Origin: Paraphoma chrysanthemicola
Taxonomy: Eukaryota > Ascomycota > Dothideomycetes > Pleosporales > Phaeosphaeriaceae
Direction of reading: 5' to 3'
Assembly (NCBI GenBank): GCA_020744225.1
Contig: JAGMWG010000007.1
Span: 248,001 to 312,000 of the forward strand
DNA: 64,000 bases
A program made the translations under genes and the position numbers. Numbering within the stretch: the first letter of the stretch is position 1; each line of letters opens with the position of its first letter. Below the pieces are notes generated by a model that ran no database searches, was not told the origin of the DNA, and worked only from the letters and a program-made list of their open reading frames with translations. Positions 22,757 to 34,292 of the stretch are shown one piece after another.

Positions 22757-24040
22757 TCTTTCACCGCCTCAACGGAACAGCAACCCCAGGCTACTGAGGT
22801 GTCGATATGGAGATTCTTGAGCAATCGAAGTCGTCGCACCAAACTGCTCCGCGTCTAGTCAGTGCCAACAAGCTTCTCAGCTCGGCGCTTGGGGCTCCCA
22901 TGGTTCGATGTCAACGAACAAGGCGTCCAAGCCACATTCGCTTGGACCTTGTGTGTTGAAGTATCGCTTCACCATGTACTGCCAAGGCGGCAGTGCCATG
23001 GCTCGAGAGGCTTGACAACATCCAGCGGCGACTCTGTAGCTAGACCAGCCATCCACGTCCAGCTCAACAAGACGTCTAAGCGTATTGTTCGCTTTGCAGT
23101 TACCAGTGCTTGGCGTCTGACTTCTAAGTGACATATTCGTAGCCATCGCTTTTGTATTGTGCCTCTCCTGGTAATCCCCAAATCTTCAAGGCACCTCAGA
23201 CTGCGGTACCTTGGTTGTGCTTCTATGCCAGCAGGCACCTTGCTTATCTTTGATATCCAAGGTTCATAAATGGGGTCTCACAGGATGCCTACGAGATGTA
23301 GATAGATCAAGCGAGTTAATGCGAGAGATTTTCAAGAAGGGATAGGTTGCAGCGTGAATTTTGAACCGGGAAGGGCTGGTTGCAAAGCTCACTGTAGGAG
23401 TTCCGCCCGCCGACCGTATGGTTAGCGACGGTATCAGCACAGCAGAGACATCTACTGTCCTCTTACGCTTGTCCCGGTCAAGGCCGAAGATGCAGGCCAG
23501 GGTCAAGCTTACCGGAACTCTGGGAAAGCGCTATAGATTGAGCTAGATTTACCAGTTGGTGGTCTCTTCAAAGCTATACACAAGGCAGGAAAGTAAGTGT
23601 TACATCCTGAATGAGTCGTAGCAACAGCGTTCTTCCAGTTGCAGACGCACATTCAAATGCGAAGCATCTGACAGAAGACTTGACGTTGGTGATGGACGAA
23701 GAAGCGCAGTCTGGACTTCTCTTCGAATCGCCCTCCTGCCAGATCGGGCTAGCCGCCGCATGTTTAGCGCTAGATCCCATGTTACTTGGAAGCCACAGCC
23801 ACTGATCAGCTCGCCAACAGCCTCAGTCGCCTGTCAAAACCTTCCGTGTCCGTGGTTGAGAACTGTACCAGTGGTTGATATGGTTGCTTCGCATTTCGAT
23901 AGCCGATGCTAGCACGATACTCGCACCGGACTTCTTATGGTACCTTCGGCATCCCGACATCACCATTGCGAACATCAGTCACTCTTCGACCAACGAGGTG
24001 GTCTAGCCATGCAAGGCTGGGGCACCAAATTCCCGATCTA

Positions 24041-24861
24041 TTCGTCGGATCGACAGGCAATAGCGAGCCTGCACGATGTGGTACGGGGTCGCCCGCACAT
24101 GCACCTCGTTCCAGTGCCCGGTACACGGACAGCCTCCAGTGACCAGGTATGCAAATTGTCAGGGATTGCAAGATCAGCGGTACCATTCAGCATCATACTT
24201 GCACCGTCGAAGAGTCTCATGACTCCAAGTCCATTGTTCACTTCATTGTAGAGCCATCGTCCTTCGATATAAGACAGGCCACATCAAGACCTTTTTGGAG
24301 TTGACTTTGCAAGGTCAAGAAGCGGTATGAGCGGCACGTCTTCGCTGTCTACGATGTCGAGGTCGAACAATTGCTGAAAATCGACTGTAGGCGCGCCATA
24401 CAGCTGCTCCTCTCCATCGACTAAGGAACCATGACGGGCTTCGTGTGCCATCCGCAGGGCTTCGTTGCACCCAACAAGCCATTTAGGCTACGGGAATAGG
24501 CCGATCATGAGTCGAGCGACATCTACAGGCAGAAGCGTGTGCTAAATTGAGCGACACCCTGGAGGCGGGCCTTCGGCACTAGCTGCAACAGGGAATGTAT
24601 GGACAGGGCATAAAGCCAAGTAATTGGTCAAATGTCACTACATATGCACCAGTGTACTCCACTTTCTTGGCTTTCAGTAGATCCGATACTGGCTAGAGCA
24701 TCAGCCGCACCAACCCTGGGCTTACCAACACGATCTTCGGCTACCGCCCGCCGCTTGATTGCAAGACTTCTGCAACCATATCACAATCGACTTGTCATTG
24801 CCAAGCATGCGTTGGTATGCTCTTGTTCGGGTGAGACCACCTTCGGCCTTCAATAGTGAAC
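24041..24861 (-). pseudogene. Decayed coding fragment, family not recognised
   Basis: Two minus-strand frames carry protein-like text. From 24487 to 24041 one frame is open for about 149 codons except for one TGA at 24284-24286; it contains EALRMAHEARHGSLVDGEEQ and MRLFDGASMMLNGTADLAIP. Just upstream another frame (about 24830-24560) reads MVAEVLQSSGGR, then PKIVLVSPGLVRLML, then KKVEYTGAYVVTFDQLLGF, interrupted by TAG at 24741-24743 and 24693-24695. Both TAGs are one C-to-T change away from CAG, as RIP or methyl-C decay would produce, but this is only suggestive. It could instead be exons of an unrecognised gene. Confidence 0.3.
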
Positions 24862-26070
24862 ATGGCTTGATCATGACAAGCATTTATAGCGAGTTGGTGC
24901 GAGTCAAGCACCCAGGTGAGTAACTCCATCTCTCTTCTTTTTGATGAGTCGGCCCGGAGAGGGGACTATCTGGGAAGCGCTCACTTGCTCGGAATACGAG
25001 AAATTGCGTGCCGACCATTTCGCGCGGTCAACGGGTGCCTCTCCACACAGCCCGGCAAATCTGTAAATCTACCACTCATTATGTGATCAGCGAGTCAGTC
25101 ACCGCACCGATGCGCGCATTCTAGAATTCAGCTTTCCCTAGGAGGGCATCACAGTGCACCTCGAGCGTGCCTGCCTCAAAATCGGGCCAGACTACTTACC
25201 CAGAGTTATGACAGACCATGTTCCCTGAACAGATCCACTCCACTGCAGTCGTCTCACACTACCCGGCCAGATGGTACGGTCATGAACTCTTCAGCTCATC
25301 AGATCACCTGCAGAGTGCTCATGTGCGGTAAGCATGCAGCCTCGTATGAGGGTCGCCTCCTGGGCTAAGAATGAGACATGGAATACGTGATTCTAGAGCG
25401 CTCATGCACGAGCGGCATTCCTTCCGCTCCGACATCGTTAGCGTCTTCGATTGTAGGTCACGGTGCGTTGCGGACACGATGTTACTACAAGGTGCAACGA
25501 GTACGTGATTTGTGACCAGTTTCCACTCGCGTCCACCGTGGGATACAACGATGCTTCCCATCCTAATTTTGGATACCAGCGTAGCAGTAGTCGCAAGGTC
25601 AAGTTCAAGCCCAATGAGCAGCACTGAATATGTCCTCTCGAATAGCTAAGCATTAGAGAAGGCTTACGAGAAGCTCCAATATCCCAAAAAATACCACTTA
25701 TCCTTTCGTCTATCGACAGTACGTAGCATGTAAGAGAGGTAGGAGAACTTCTCAAATTGTCAGATATGCCGCTATATCAAAGTGCGAGGTGCGATCCTAT
25801 TGGACACTGTCATCCGTCGCATGATGTCTACTCAGCAATTGATACCAACCAAGTCCTTAGCTCTCTGTATCTTCCTCGTCCTCCATCGCACTGGAAAGGG
25901 CTCAACAACTGCAGACAACTGGTCGATAGTGTCTAGTTCCATCCAGGAGCGATAGGACACATGCCACCTGCGGTACGGCCTGACTTTCGATTGAAGAAGA
26001 TCAGGAAACATTTAACCTCTGCAAGCAATCTTCTCACCAATAATTCGAATTCCCACTAGAGCACGAAACA

Positions 26071-26322
26071 CTACCAAAGCCCTTGACTAACCATGACAAG
26101 CCTCCTAACAGAGCTACGAAGTCGTCGAAATAAGCTTCGTCGCAGGATGCTGTACTCAAGCGCATGGATAAGGGCGGAGGGCAAGTAGCACAGGACAAGG
26201 ATGAAAACGGCGTCCAGATCGACTGTGCAGCAACGGTTGCGACACCGAAGATCTGGCTCAACGGGCATGCCAGCCAGAGTTCTCTCCGCGAGGGTACGAG
26301 TGCGGGAAGGTAGATTAAGCAT
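26071..26322 (-). pseudogene. Possible PMP3-family (UPF0057) proteolipid relic
   Basis: An 83-codon minus frame contains CTVDLDAVFILVLCYLPSAL followed by IHALEYSIL. This follows the Pmp3 pattern (Cys, x-x-Asp, hydrophobic helix, Tyr-Leu-Pro, Ile-His-Ala-Leu) with one extra residue after the Pro. The first half of Pmp3, a helix with a Leu-Pro-Pro turn, is not in the same frame; a candidate lies in the next frame from the ATG at 26330 (MIVCLIYLPALVP). A frameshifted or mis-spliced relic is the simplest reading. A functional gene with an unseen intron remains possible. The rest of the frame is basic and not Pmp3-like. Confidence 0.3.
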
Positions 26323-26520
26323 ACGATCATACTATGGTGTTGTGAAGCGAGGCGAAGCGAATGCCAGGATGAGAATATACCCGGACACGAAGTTAGAGTG
26401 CAGGTCTGTTGGAAACGAGGGATAACTTCACGGCCCTTTAGTCAATGTGCGTCGTTACGCTTTGTGTGGTGATAGTTACGATTGCTAGATGAGTATCTTC
26501 TTGCCGAGTATTTCACCAGA

Positions 26521-27534
26521 TCAATGCAGATCAAGCTCTTTCTTCCATACGCCAAATCGAACCTCGACCCCCGAGGTGTTCTTACTATGCACGACCTCAA
26601 TCCACTTGGCAACAGCACTCTCCAAATCCTCCTTTGTGCTTGCTTCACCACCGGCCAAAGCGAGCAGAACAAGCCAGTCTCCACCACCGACAACGTCGGC
26701 GCCAATGTGCGGATGCATATCTGGCTGCGCATCTGTCCCAGCATTGCGGTATACCGTCGTATACACCCTCTCTTTCTCCTCTTCTTTCAATACGGTTGTC
26801 TTCAAATACTCAACCAATCCTTTTTGCAACTCGCTTACTTTTCCCACGCCCACGTCTCCCTTCTCCGCATCCCCACTGCCACTCACTCCCAATCCCACCA
26901 ACACCACACCTTCATCTCGACTAGGTACGTCCGCATACGCCGCATACCCACTACTGTTCAATTCTTCTTCATAAATTGTAAAATACGCACCGACAACATC
27001 CCACACCATCAATCCCTCTTCACATCCGACCTTCTCCTCCCCATCTAGCAAAGACCGCGTGTTTTCCAGATCCAGGCGCCTCGATACGGCGTAATATTGC
27101 GGAGAGCGGAAGATGGATATTGCAGGGGCGAAAATAGTGTAGAACAGTCTATAAAAACCATACCAAAAATGTTAGCGTTTGTGATTTGGTACTTTGATGA
27201 AGGACTTTGAATGTGTTGTTGCGAGAAGAAAACGGGAAAGCTGGTGGATAAGAAGTAGGGGAGTCATATACGTTGATTCCTTCCCCATCTCATGCCCATA
27301 CTTCCCACTCCCACTCCCTTCCAACCCATTAACGAATCGCAAAGTCCGCGTCACACCTCCAGCCTTCCCACCTACTGTCCCAGACTCAGACGGTATGGAC
27401 AAGAGATCGCGGAAATGCAACTTCGTCCAACGACTAAAAATCTCCGCATTCTCCTTCGTAATAGGCTCGTGCAAGCGCGGATTCACAACCATAATCCCTG
27501 CGCGGGGACGCGAAGGGTCAGCGATGGAACCCAT
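26521..27534 (-). CDS. Hypothetical fungal protein, weak similarity to EthD-like alpha/beta-barrel proteins
   Basis: Exons 27534-27272 and 27148-26521, 123-nt intron, 296 aa. The N-terminus AGIMVVNPRLHEPI then IFSRWTKLHFRDLL resembles the opening of a common fungal family of dimeric alpha/beta-barrel (EthD-like) proteins, where a Val-Asn-x-x-(Ile/Leu) strand is followed by a helix with Trp and His. The second half (VWDVVGAYFTIYEEELNSSG; HPHIGADVVGGGDWLVLLAL) is compatible with a second barrel unit. No signal peptide or membrane segment. The splice is supported by a GTATAT donor, a GCTAAC branch and a TATAG acceptor, and by the continuous sequence LFYTIFAPAISIFRSPQYYA. The function is not known, and the family assignment is tentative. 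Confidence 0.65.
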
Positions 27535-28466
27535 TCTTGAATGTCGCGAAAATGGAGGGAGGTGTGGTGGATGCGGGACCGAGGACGAGGAGAGGAGATG
27601 GATGGATGGATGGATATATGCAGACCAGAGGCGCGGAGGAAATGAAATGCAGATGGTGTGATATCAAGCAACCTTAAGTATAAATAAACACCAAACAAAC
27701 CTACAGTAAGTAAGTAGGTAAGCGTACCTACGTACATATATATATACACAGAAAATATCCCCTTCCCGATCTCAAACGCAAACATTAAACGCAAGCACGC
27801 ACGCACGCGCTTTCCAAACCTGCATCAAAAAGCCACAACATGTCGACTTACTTCTAGTTCGGGCACGTCGATCGCTTTCACGTACATGCACATCAGCCGG
27901 TAGAACAAAGTCGTTGTCCGCGAATGACACGTCGTCCCGGGTCCCGGATCCAAGACGTGGAGTTCCGAAGGTGCATATGCAGGTCACCTCCGACCGCTGA
28001 AGGACATCGAATGGGCGAAGAGTATGTGTGCGTGTTGCTGGGCGGACGGATGCAGTCCCGAAGACATGCATTGGTGGTATTCGTGCTGAAATTGAGTTTG
28101 CGGTCCGGGTATGCTCAAACAATACACTGGCAGATGAAGGCGGCCGCCCTTGATCGGAGTTAGATGTTAATGTTTTGTTTGTATTGTAAGGATACATGAT
28201 CGCATCGGATCTACATTGGAAAACTCCGCTTGTCTACACCGAGTTTGCAGTGTGACAGAAATTTATATCCTGATCCATCCCTAATGCGCTGTACCTCTGA
28301 TATTGATGCCCTGTATCTCGAGTCAACGCCGTCCCTATCCTGTACGGCGACTATGGCACCCAAGGCACAAAGTCGAACATCCTAATAGTCTCATGCAGTA
28401 GACGGCGTAATCCCCAAATCCCAAATACTCCTTGTTCCTGGCGGGTGCGTCCTTTTCGTCGAGATC
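27535..28466. other. Intergenic with simple-sequence repeats
   Basis: Holds (GATG)n at 27597-27615, a GTAA/TACG/(TA)n simple run at about 27704-27748 and (GCAC)n at 27795-27809. A 141-codon minus frame at 27772-28197 has no motif and is not called. Otherwise 5' flank of the hypothetical gene and 3' flank of the bromodomain gene. Confidence 0.55.
27597..27615. repeat. (GATG)n microsatellite
   Basis: Nearly five tandem copies of GATG in the 5' flank of the hypothetical gene, ending in GGATATATG. A normal slippage repeat with no implied role. Confidence 0.8.
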
Positions 28467-31164
28467 TTAATACGACGCTTGTCGCATCAAGTGCAGGAAA
28501 ATTGTACACTTCTCGACCTCGATCTGCTCCTTGCCGTTGCTCGTTTCCGGGGCGCCTTTGCGATCCTTCTCTGCTACAATCTCAACTTCGATGCGGTTGA
28601 CTCCACCAACCAACTTCGCCTCGAATACGGGCTCACCCTTCTTCTTGCCGCCCTCATAACCAGGACCAGGGCTGCTGCCGTTGATGCCAGCGGTGACTGG
28701 GACGCGATTCACCTCGAATGTCTTGTTGCCGTTGACCGACACGAACAGGCGGTAGAGTCGGTTCGTAAGCGCTATCGGGATCTTGGGTGTAATCTGGAGA
28801 TAGGAATGGGTGGGGTTGACGATGATGGTAGCGCTGTGTTCGGTCTTCCGCCGGTCGGCAAGTACGTCGACGGCCCATGGTTTGGGCAGATTGAGCGCAG
28901 GGTGTGTATTCAGAGTAATCCTGGGCATGAGAGCTTCGTTGACACCTAAATTGAGATTAGCAAGTAGATCATTGTTGGTCTCTATGTTAGTCACTCACTC
29001 TTCAGTGGCTCCTTGCGGAAAGTGTCATGGCGCAGTGCTGTTGAGGGAATAGGGTAGCTAGGCGACGGGTGGTAACCATTCGTCTGAACTGGTTGTTGTC
29101 CGATGGGACCACTGGGAAACGGACTTCCACTTGTCGGTCGAGGTGGAGCCATGACAGCGTGTGGAGTTTGTGCTGGTACGCTTAGTCGTTGGCTATCCGA
29201 CGCGGTGCTTGCGGGCCGTATCGCGCTCAAAGCTGGTGACTGCACATCTTGCTTCACCCCATTGACTGCAGGCGGAGACCCTGCAGTCTTTGGCTGGGCG
29301 GCAGACAGTGGCGCAATGCCGGTAGCAGCTCCCTTTGGTCCGGTGAATGGATTTGAGGATGCTGGTGTTCCTGATTTCCCTTGCGATGACGGACGTGGTG
29401 TTCGTGAGGTATGCATGCTGTTCTGCACATGGCGTTGTTGTCTCAGCAGCGCTTCATTGTCGACAATGATGCTAGGTGTTGCAGAGCTGCGCGCAGCAGG
29501 AGTGTTGGGATCTGAACCAGGGCTCTGTCTGAGCTTCAACTTCAACTGCTGCTTGGGGGCTGGGGCAGCTGCAGACATGTTGAGCTTGAGCTTTGGCTGT
29601 GGAGGCTCGTCGACTTTGGCCTTGGCTTCAGCTAGACGCTTGTGAAAGAATTCCTGCTACTGTCAGCAAGTACTATGTTGCCAGAGACTGCGCATCGTAC
29701 CTCAAGCTCGATAGAGACGTTGTAGATGTCGCTACCATCCTCATTGTAGTCGCGCGCATTCAGCCAAATGAGCGTCATGGCTTGCTCGAGCGCATCCCAG
29801 CTCTTGTATAGAGTGTGTCCGGTGGGTTGTTCGCGTCCTACAACTCCTGAGATCCTCTTCTTGACTGCGGTCAAGGACATGGGATCTTTAATGAGCTGGT
29901 AGTAATCCTTGAGACTTCGAGAAGGGAGGTTGACGAAGGGTGCGAAGATCTGGAGTTGGCTCCTGTGGAATGTCAGTGGACATGGTCCATGTGCTGCTGT
30001 ATATGCACTCACTCAGGCTCGACATAGTCAATGAGCTCCTTGACAATCTGCTCCTGCGCTTGCTGGAACGTCTTCCCGTCAAAGTCTGGATTGTCCTCTA
30101 CCTCGGGCGCAACAGACGCCGACTGCCTGAGCTTTGATGGTGCAGGTGTGCTCTGTACTGCCGCAGCTCTTCGAGGGCGTTCGGCGAAGGTGTCGGGAGT
30201 CGCTGGCGAATGTACAGCTCTTGGTGTCGACTGGATGCGGGGAATAGGCTTCCCAGGGAGAGAGTTCTCCTCGCCCGGGACGGGGGTAGCCACGGCGACG
30301 TAGTTGCCATCTCTGTAGGCGGGGTTGTGTTTTGTCATCCAGTTCGACGCCGTCTTCCGCAGGCGCTCGGCGTCCTCGTAGATGATTGACTTCTTGTCAT
30401 TGTAGGCCTTTGCGTTGTTAACCAGGCGCTTGCAGTCGCTCTCGACCTGGGCGAGGCTGGAGTAGTCGCCGCGTTCGAGCTTGTCCTCGATGGTGTCAAT
30501 TGCGATCGGGAGCTTGATGTGCTCATAGTATTCTGGCAACTCGCTCTGAGCAATTGTTAGCGCGGCGGTTGGGCGGACATGCTGGGGGGTGGAAGCGTAC
30601 CTTGCTAGGGAGCGTGAGAAAGTGTACTGCTATCGGGCGTCCGCTGCATCTTGTCAGTAATGCTGTTGCAAAAGCGGCTGCGAGGAAAGCGCGAGGGTTG
30701 CTCCGCCCAAGGCTAGTGCCAGTCAGTGGCAGGGCACGTACGTCTTGTCTTTTGCCTGCTTCAAGCTCTCCAGGAACTGCAGTCCTTTGGCCGTTGTCGA
30801 CTCGACTGTCTCGGCATTCGCATTCGGGGTCGGCTGCACGCACGGGGTCCATTGTCAGCAAGCTCGTCCGCTGTCTTGCGCCATGTAGTCGTCTCCGTCA
30901 CTGCGCGCATCGTCGGCGGTGCTGGTGTTGTTGCGGGGCGGGCGGGAGTGAGAAGGGCTACTTGTCGAACCCAGTCGTTGCGCGCCTATCCAGGAGCACT
31001 CCCGCATCGCAACCATCGCGGCTCGCGTCTCCCTGAACCACCACCGACGATGCGCACTACACCATGGGGGCTGCACATACCGGTACTTTCTGGCGCTTTG
31101 CAGGGCGGCCGTCGCTGTCTCCTACCGCAGCGCTCGCCGCTTTGCGCTTGGCGGCGCTTTCCAT
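28467..31164 (-). CDS. RSC4: RSC4-like double-bromodomain chromatin-remodelling subunit
   Basis: Nuclear acetyl-lysine reader of an RSC/SWI-SNF remodeller. Seven exons: 31164-31081, 30833-30742, 30643-30601, 30545-30013, 29962-29701, 29656-28999, 28945-28467; 716 aa. Bromodomain 1 (about 45-150) includes GRPIAVHFLTLPSK joined to SELPEYYEHIKLPIAIDTIE and the acetyl-lysine Asn in NNAKAYNDKKS. Bromodomain 2 (about 252-345) has FVNLPSRSLKDYYQLIKDPM and LNARDYNEDGSDIYN. A Pro/Ser/Gln-rich linker then leads to a conserved C-terminal domain (about 560-716) containing NGNKTFEVNRVPVT and VNRIEVEIVAEKDRKG, as in Rsc4. The N-terminus has a bipartite basic signal (KRKAAS, KRQKVP). Intron 1 (247 nt) is the least certain; it contains an open stretch that may be an extra exon. 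Confidence 0.87.
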
Positions 31165-31573
31165 TTCGACGATATTCGCAGTCGCGTAGTCTATCCAAGT
31201 CAGTACCCAAGGCCGCTGATGCAGTGAATCGATCGTGTGCGGGTGCAGTGTGGTGCGCGTAGCTGCTCAGGCGCGTCCACGGTTCGACATCCACCCCAGA
31301 ATGAATGCGCCGCGCACGGGCCCGAAAAGCGGGTCTTGGCGAACTCCACCACATCAGGTGCTGCAGTCACTCGTGCTTGCATTCAATTAGATTGTGGGAT
31401 CAAACATGCGATGCTGAAAGAGAGATGTCATTGTTGGCTTCTAGGTGAAAGTTGTCCTCCGTTGCTGTGTGCCGGGATATGTAAACGCGCCCCTAGGACC
31501 ACCGCTAAGTGCCGCAGCAAACCCAAATATGTTTGTAGAAAAGGCCGAGCATGGTAGGAATTACATCTTGTCA
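31165..31573. other. Intergenic between RSC4 and the CaM kinase
   Basis: The 5' flank of RSC4 and the 3' flank of the kinase lie here in tandem orientation. Short frames only. Confidence 0.5.
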
Positions 31574-32998
31574 TCAAGCCTTCTTCGCGCCGCCCTCAGT
31601 CGCCTTCTTTTCAAACTCTGCGCGGGCTTCCGCCTCCTTCATCTCTCGCACCTTCGCCAGCACCACTTCTCGGAAGATGGCACCCTTCGCGATTCTGCTC
31701 AGACGTCCGGGTCCCTTGCCCGTGCCTGGCGTGGCGGCCTCTTTTGTCTCCAAAGCCTTATCGGTTGAGTGTGCTGCTATGGCCTCTCCAGCAGCCTCGC
31801 GGGCGTTGGCGGGCACGTCAGCCTCTCCAGGCACGTCTTCCTCCTCGTCTTCCTGCATCTTGAGCGCTTCAATACGGTTCGCAAGCCTGACGAGCTCAAT
31901 ACCGCGCTTGAGGCGTGCCTTGGCGACGTATGCACGAATCTCAGGCAGCAAGTTGTGGTCGCTGGCCGTCTTGCCGCTGAGCCATACGTGCTTGAGGGCA
32001 TCCTAAATTTGTCAGCGTTGACCATACAAACACGGGTGTTGTCCCTACTTCGCTGGATGGTCGCTTGTTGGGATCGGGCTGGAGCAGGAGTGTGATAAAC
32101 TCCTTGGCCTCCTTGCTGACCTCCTTCCAGTAGCGCTCATGGAAGATAACGCGGCCGTTCTTGCACTCCTCGATCAAGTCTGCCAGGTTCTCGGAGCGGA
32201 ATGGAGAGTAACCACACAGGAGTGTGTAGGTAATGACACCCATGGACCACATGTCGACGGGCTTTCCATGACCCTTCTTCAGCATGACCTCGGGGGCTGC
32301 GTATCCGAACGAGCCAGCCATTGTGGTCAAGACCTCGCTCTTCGAGTCGAGCATCTTCGCGATGCCAAAGTCGGCGAGTACGAGCGAGGAGTGCGCGTCG
32401 CGCGTGAGGTACAGGAGGTTCTCAGGCTTGAGATCTGCGCAAGTGTAAGCATTTCGACAACGGGCGGGCACTCTCAGCCTCACCTCTGTGGACGACATTG
32501 TTTTGGTGGAGATAGTCGACCGCATCGAGCACCTGTCGAATCGTCTCGGCAGCGTCCTTCTCAGTGAACTTGCCCTTCTCGCAAATGCGGTCGAACAGCT
32601 CTCCACCGACCGCGAGTTGTGTCACAATGTAGTATTTGTCCTGGCTGCTGTCAGACCCTGAGCTAAACGTGTCGCTCACACTCCGCTCACCCTCGACTCG
32701 AACCAGTCATGGAACTTGACAATGTGTGGGTGCTGCATGCGCTGCAACATCTCCAGCTCGTCGTAGACCATCTGCTCGTTCCCGCGAACATTCTTCTTCA
32801 AGATGATCTTGACGGCGACTTTGCCCTCGGGACAGTCGGCCTCTCGCACGATACCATAAGTGCCAGCACCCAGTGTCTTTCCAAAGCGGTATCGCGACCT
32901 AGATTCGCAGTCTCAGCATGTGCATTGTTTGCGCGGGGCACAGGTGGTACAAACTTGCGATCATAGCTGTCGGGCTGACCGTGCAGCTTGTTGAGCAT
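31574..32998 (-). CDS. CMK1: Calcium/calmodulin-dependent protein kinase (CaMKI/CMK type)
   Basis: Cytosolic Ser/Thr kinase activated by Ca2+/calmodulin in fungal stress and growth signalling. Exons 32998-32955, 32898-32691, 32640-32484, 32434-32049, 32002-31574, 407 aa. Kinase domain about 18-276: Gly loop GAGTYG (25-30), VAVK Lys45, catalytic HRDLKPEN (135-142, rebuilt across an intron), DFG 158-160, activation loop EVLTTMAGSFGYAAPE. The start MLNKLHGQPDSYDRK is the conserved fungal CMK N-terminus. After DALKHVWLSG comes the regulatory region, RAYVAKARLKRGIELVRLAN, a basic amphipathic helix suited to autoinhibition and calmodulin binding. The rest is Ala/Glu-rich, ending in KKATEGGAKKA. Intron positions split the kinase core four times, all with canonical ends. 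Confidence 0.94.
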
Positions 32999-33933
32999 AT
33001 TTGACACTGCGACAGCGCGTTAGTCCAGCAATTCACATGGCCAAACGTAGGAAAATGAGTACAACTCATAGTGGGCAAATGTGCTGCAGCGCGCGGGCTG
33101 CTGTGTTGTCGTGTCGGACGGAGATGCCTATGAGGCGGGCGAGCTGATGGTGGGGGGATGAGGGGTACAATAGGTCTTCAGTTGTAGGTAGCAATTGCGT
33201 GTGGGAGGAACAAGAATAGAACAGAGGGACGAGAATCGCAAAAGTAAAAAAGGAGCTTGAAGGTGTCAGCAATGTTAAAAGCGCCCCCAAGTCTTGGGGC
33301 GTGGTGTTCGTACACAGCTATGGTAGCGCCTGCCCCACAGCCCTTCAGAATCAGCCTCGCGGCGCGTGCGGCTGTGCCAGCTATCGCCTTGTAGCCGTGT
33401 TTGCCAGGCCAGTATATGGGAGGAGACGCTCCTTTAACCTCGACTGGTTAGACGTGCTGAATTGGCACGCTCGCGAACGTCTGCAAGGTGCGCTGTAGCC
33501 TTGTCTGGGCCTCGAGTAGCTGCTGCCACCGCAAAGCTGAACGCGGAAGTGCCACGCGGCGCAGCTGAACTCGCTTGTTCTTCACTTTTGAATCCCAATG
33601 ATACACGTCCAGATTAGGAAGATCAGACCCTGAGTCATATACAAGAGAAGCTACGGTACGGGTATGTCGCCAAGGCAAGGAGGAACCATTCGCACGCGCG
33701 GGATGCGTGCAAGGGACAGGGCTGGAGGTTTGGCCCTACGTCATGCTTCGTCGCAATTCCCTGGACAACTACAAAACCTGATCAACGCTGAGGTAACTTG
33801 ACTCTATATCTATCTTGCGACCTCCTCATCTACAAGTCTCACATTGTCATACAAAATCCACCTTACCTCTGTGATCTTCTTACCTTTCACACACTAGCGC
33901 GAACCATTACCCGATCTTCGGACGATCAGCACT
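32999..33933. promoter_or_regulatory. Divergent intergenic region between the CaM kinase and a small membrane-protein gene
   Basis: 935 bp between starts. No frame above 76 codons and no recognised motif. It probably holds both promoters. Confidence 0.45.
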
Positions 33934-34292
33934 ATGGCACTTGCCCAGATCTTCACGGTGTTTGCCGGCATCCTCGCCTTGGCCGGCGCTTACCTCTACT
34001 TCTTCGGTATCGATCCGGAGACTAAGCGCGCGCTCGAGCGCAAGGCTCTCAAGACCATGGGCGAGAACAAGATGTCCTACCTCGCCAAGGGTGCGTCCAT
34101 CGTCTCTGGCGAGCTGCCCAGCACTAACGTCGTTCAGACCAGATCAACAAGATTCCTGCCTCTGACCAAGAAGACGTCAAGCAGCTCAAGAAGACTCTCG
34201 GCAACGCCGCCGGAGGCGTCACCAACAACCCTCTGGGAGAGCAAGCTGGTGAAACTGCGGATCGATTGACGTCTCCGTTTACTGGTCGCTAA
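33934..34292 (+). CDS. Small single-pass membrane protein, fungal hypothetical
   Basis: Exons 33934-34090 and 34138-34292, 47-nt intron, 103 aa. One N-terminal hydrophobic helix (FTVFAGILALAGAYLYFFGI) is followed by a charged segment (DPETKRALERKALKTMGENK) and a soluble tail with DQINKIPASDQEDVKQLKKT and NPLGEQAGETADRLTSPFTG, ending in Arg. I recall similar ~100-residue proteins across Pezizomycotina with the same one-helix plan and TGR end, all without assigned function. Likely an endoplasmic-reticulum or mitochondrial membrane protein (inference). Immediately downstream an unattached open stretch (34333-34482) looks like coding sequence for an alternative C-terminus; see findings. Confidence 0.75.

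Larger units (their letters stand above)
22643..26520. other. Gene-poor region, 3.9 kb, with decayed coding fragments
   Basis: No frame exceeds about 105 codons and no complete gene can be assembled. Several minus-strand stretches read like protein but are broken by stops or frame changes (about 22,877-23,146; 24,041-24,487; 24,560-24,830; 25,319-25,755; 26,071-26,322). No terminal inverted repeats, transposase or reverse-transcriptase motif was recognised. Best described as relic DNA. The two clearest pieces are listed as pseudogenes. Confidence 0.5.

Noticed and set aside
27772..28197. 141-codon minus-strand ORF
   Set aside because: Overlaps simple repeats, no family signal, length within chance expectation.
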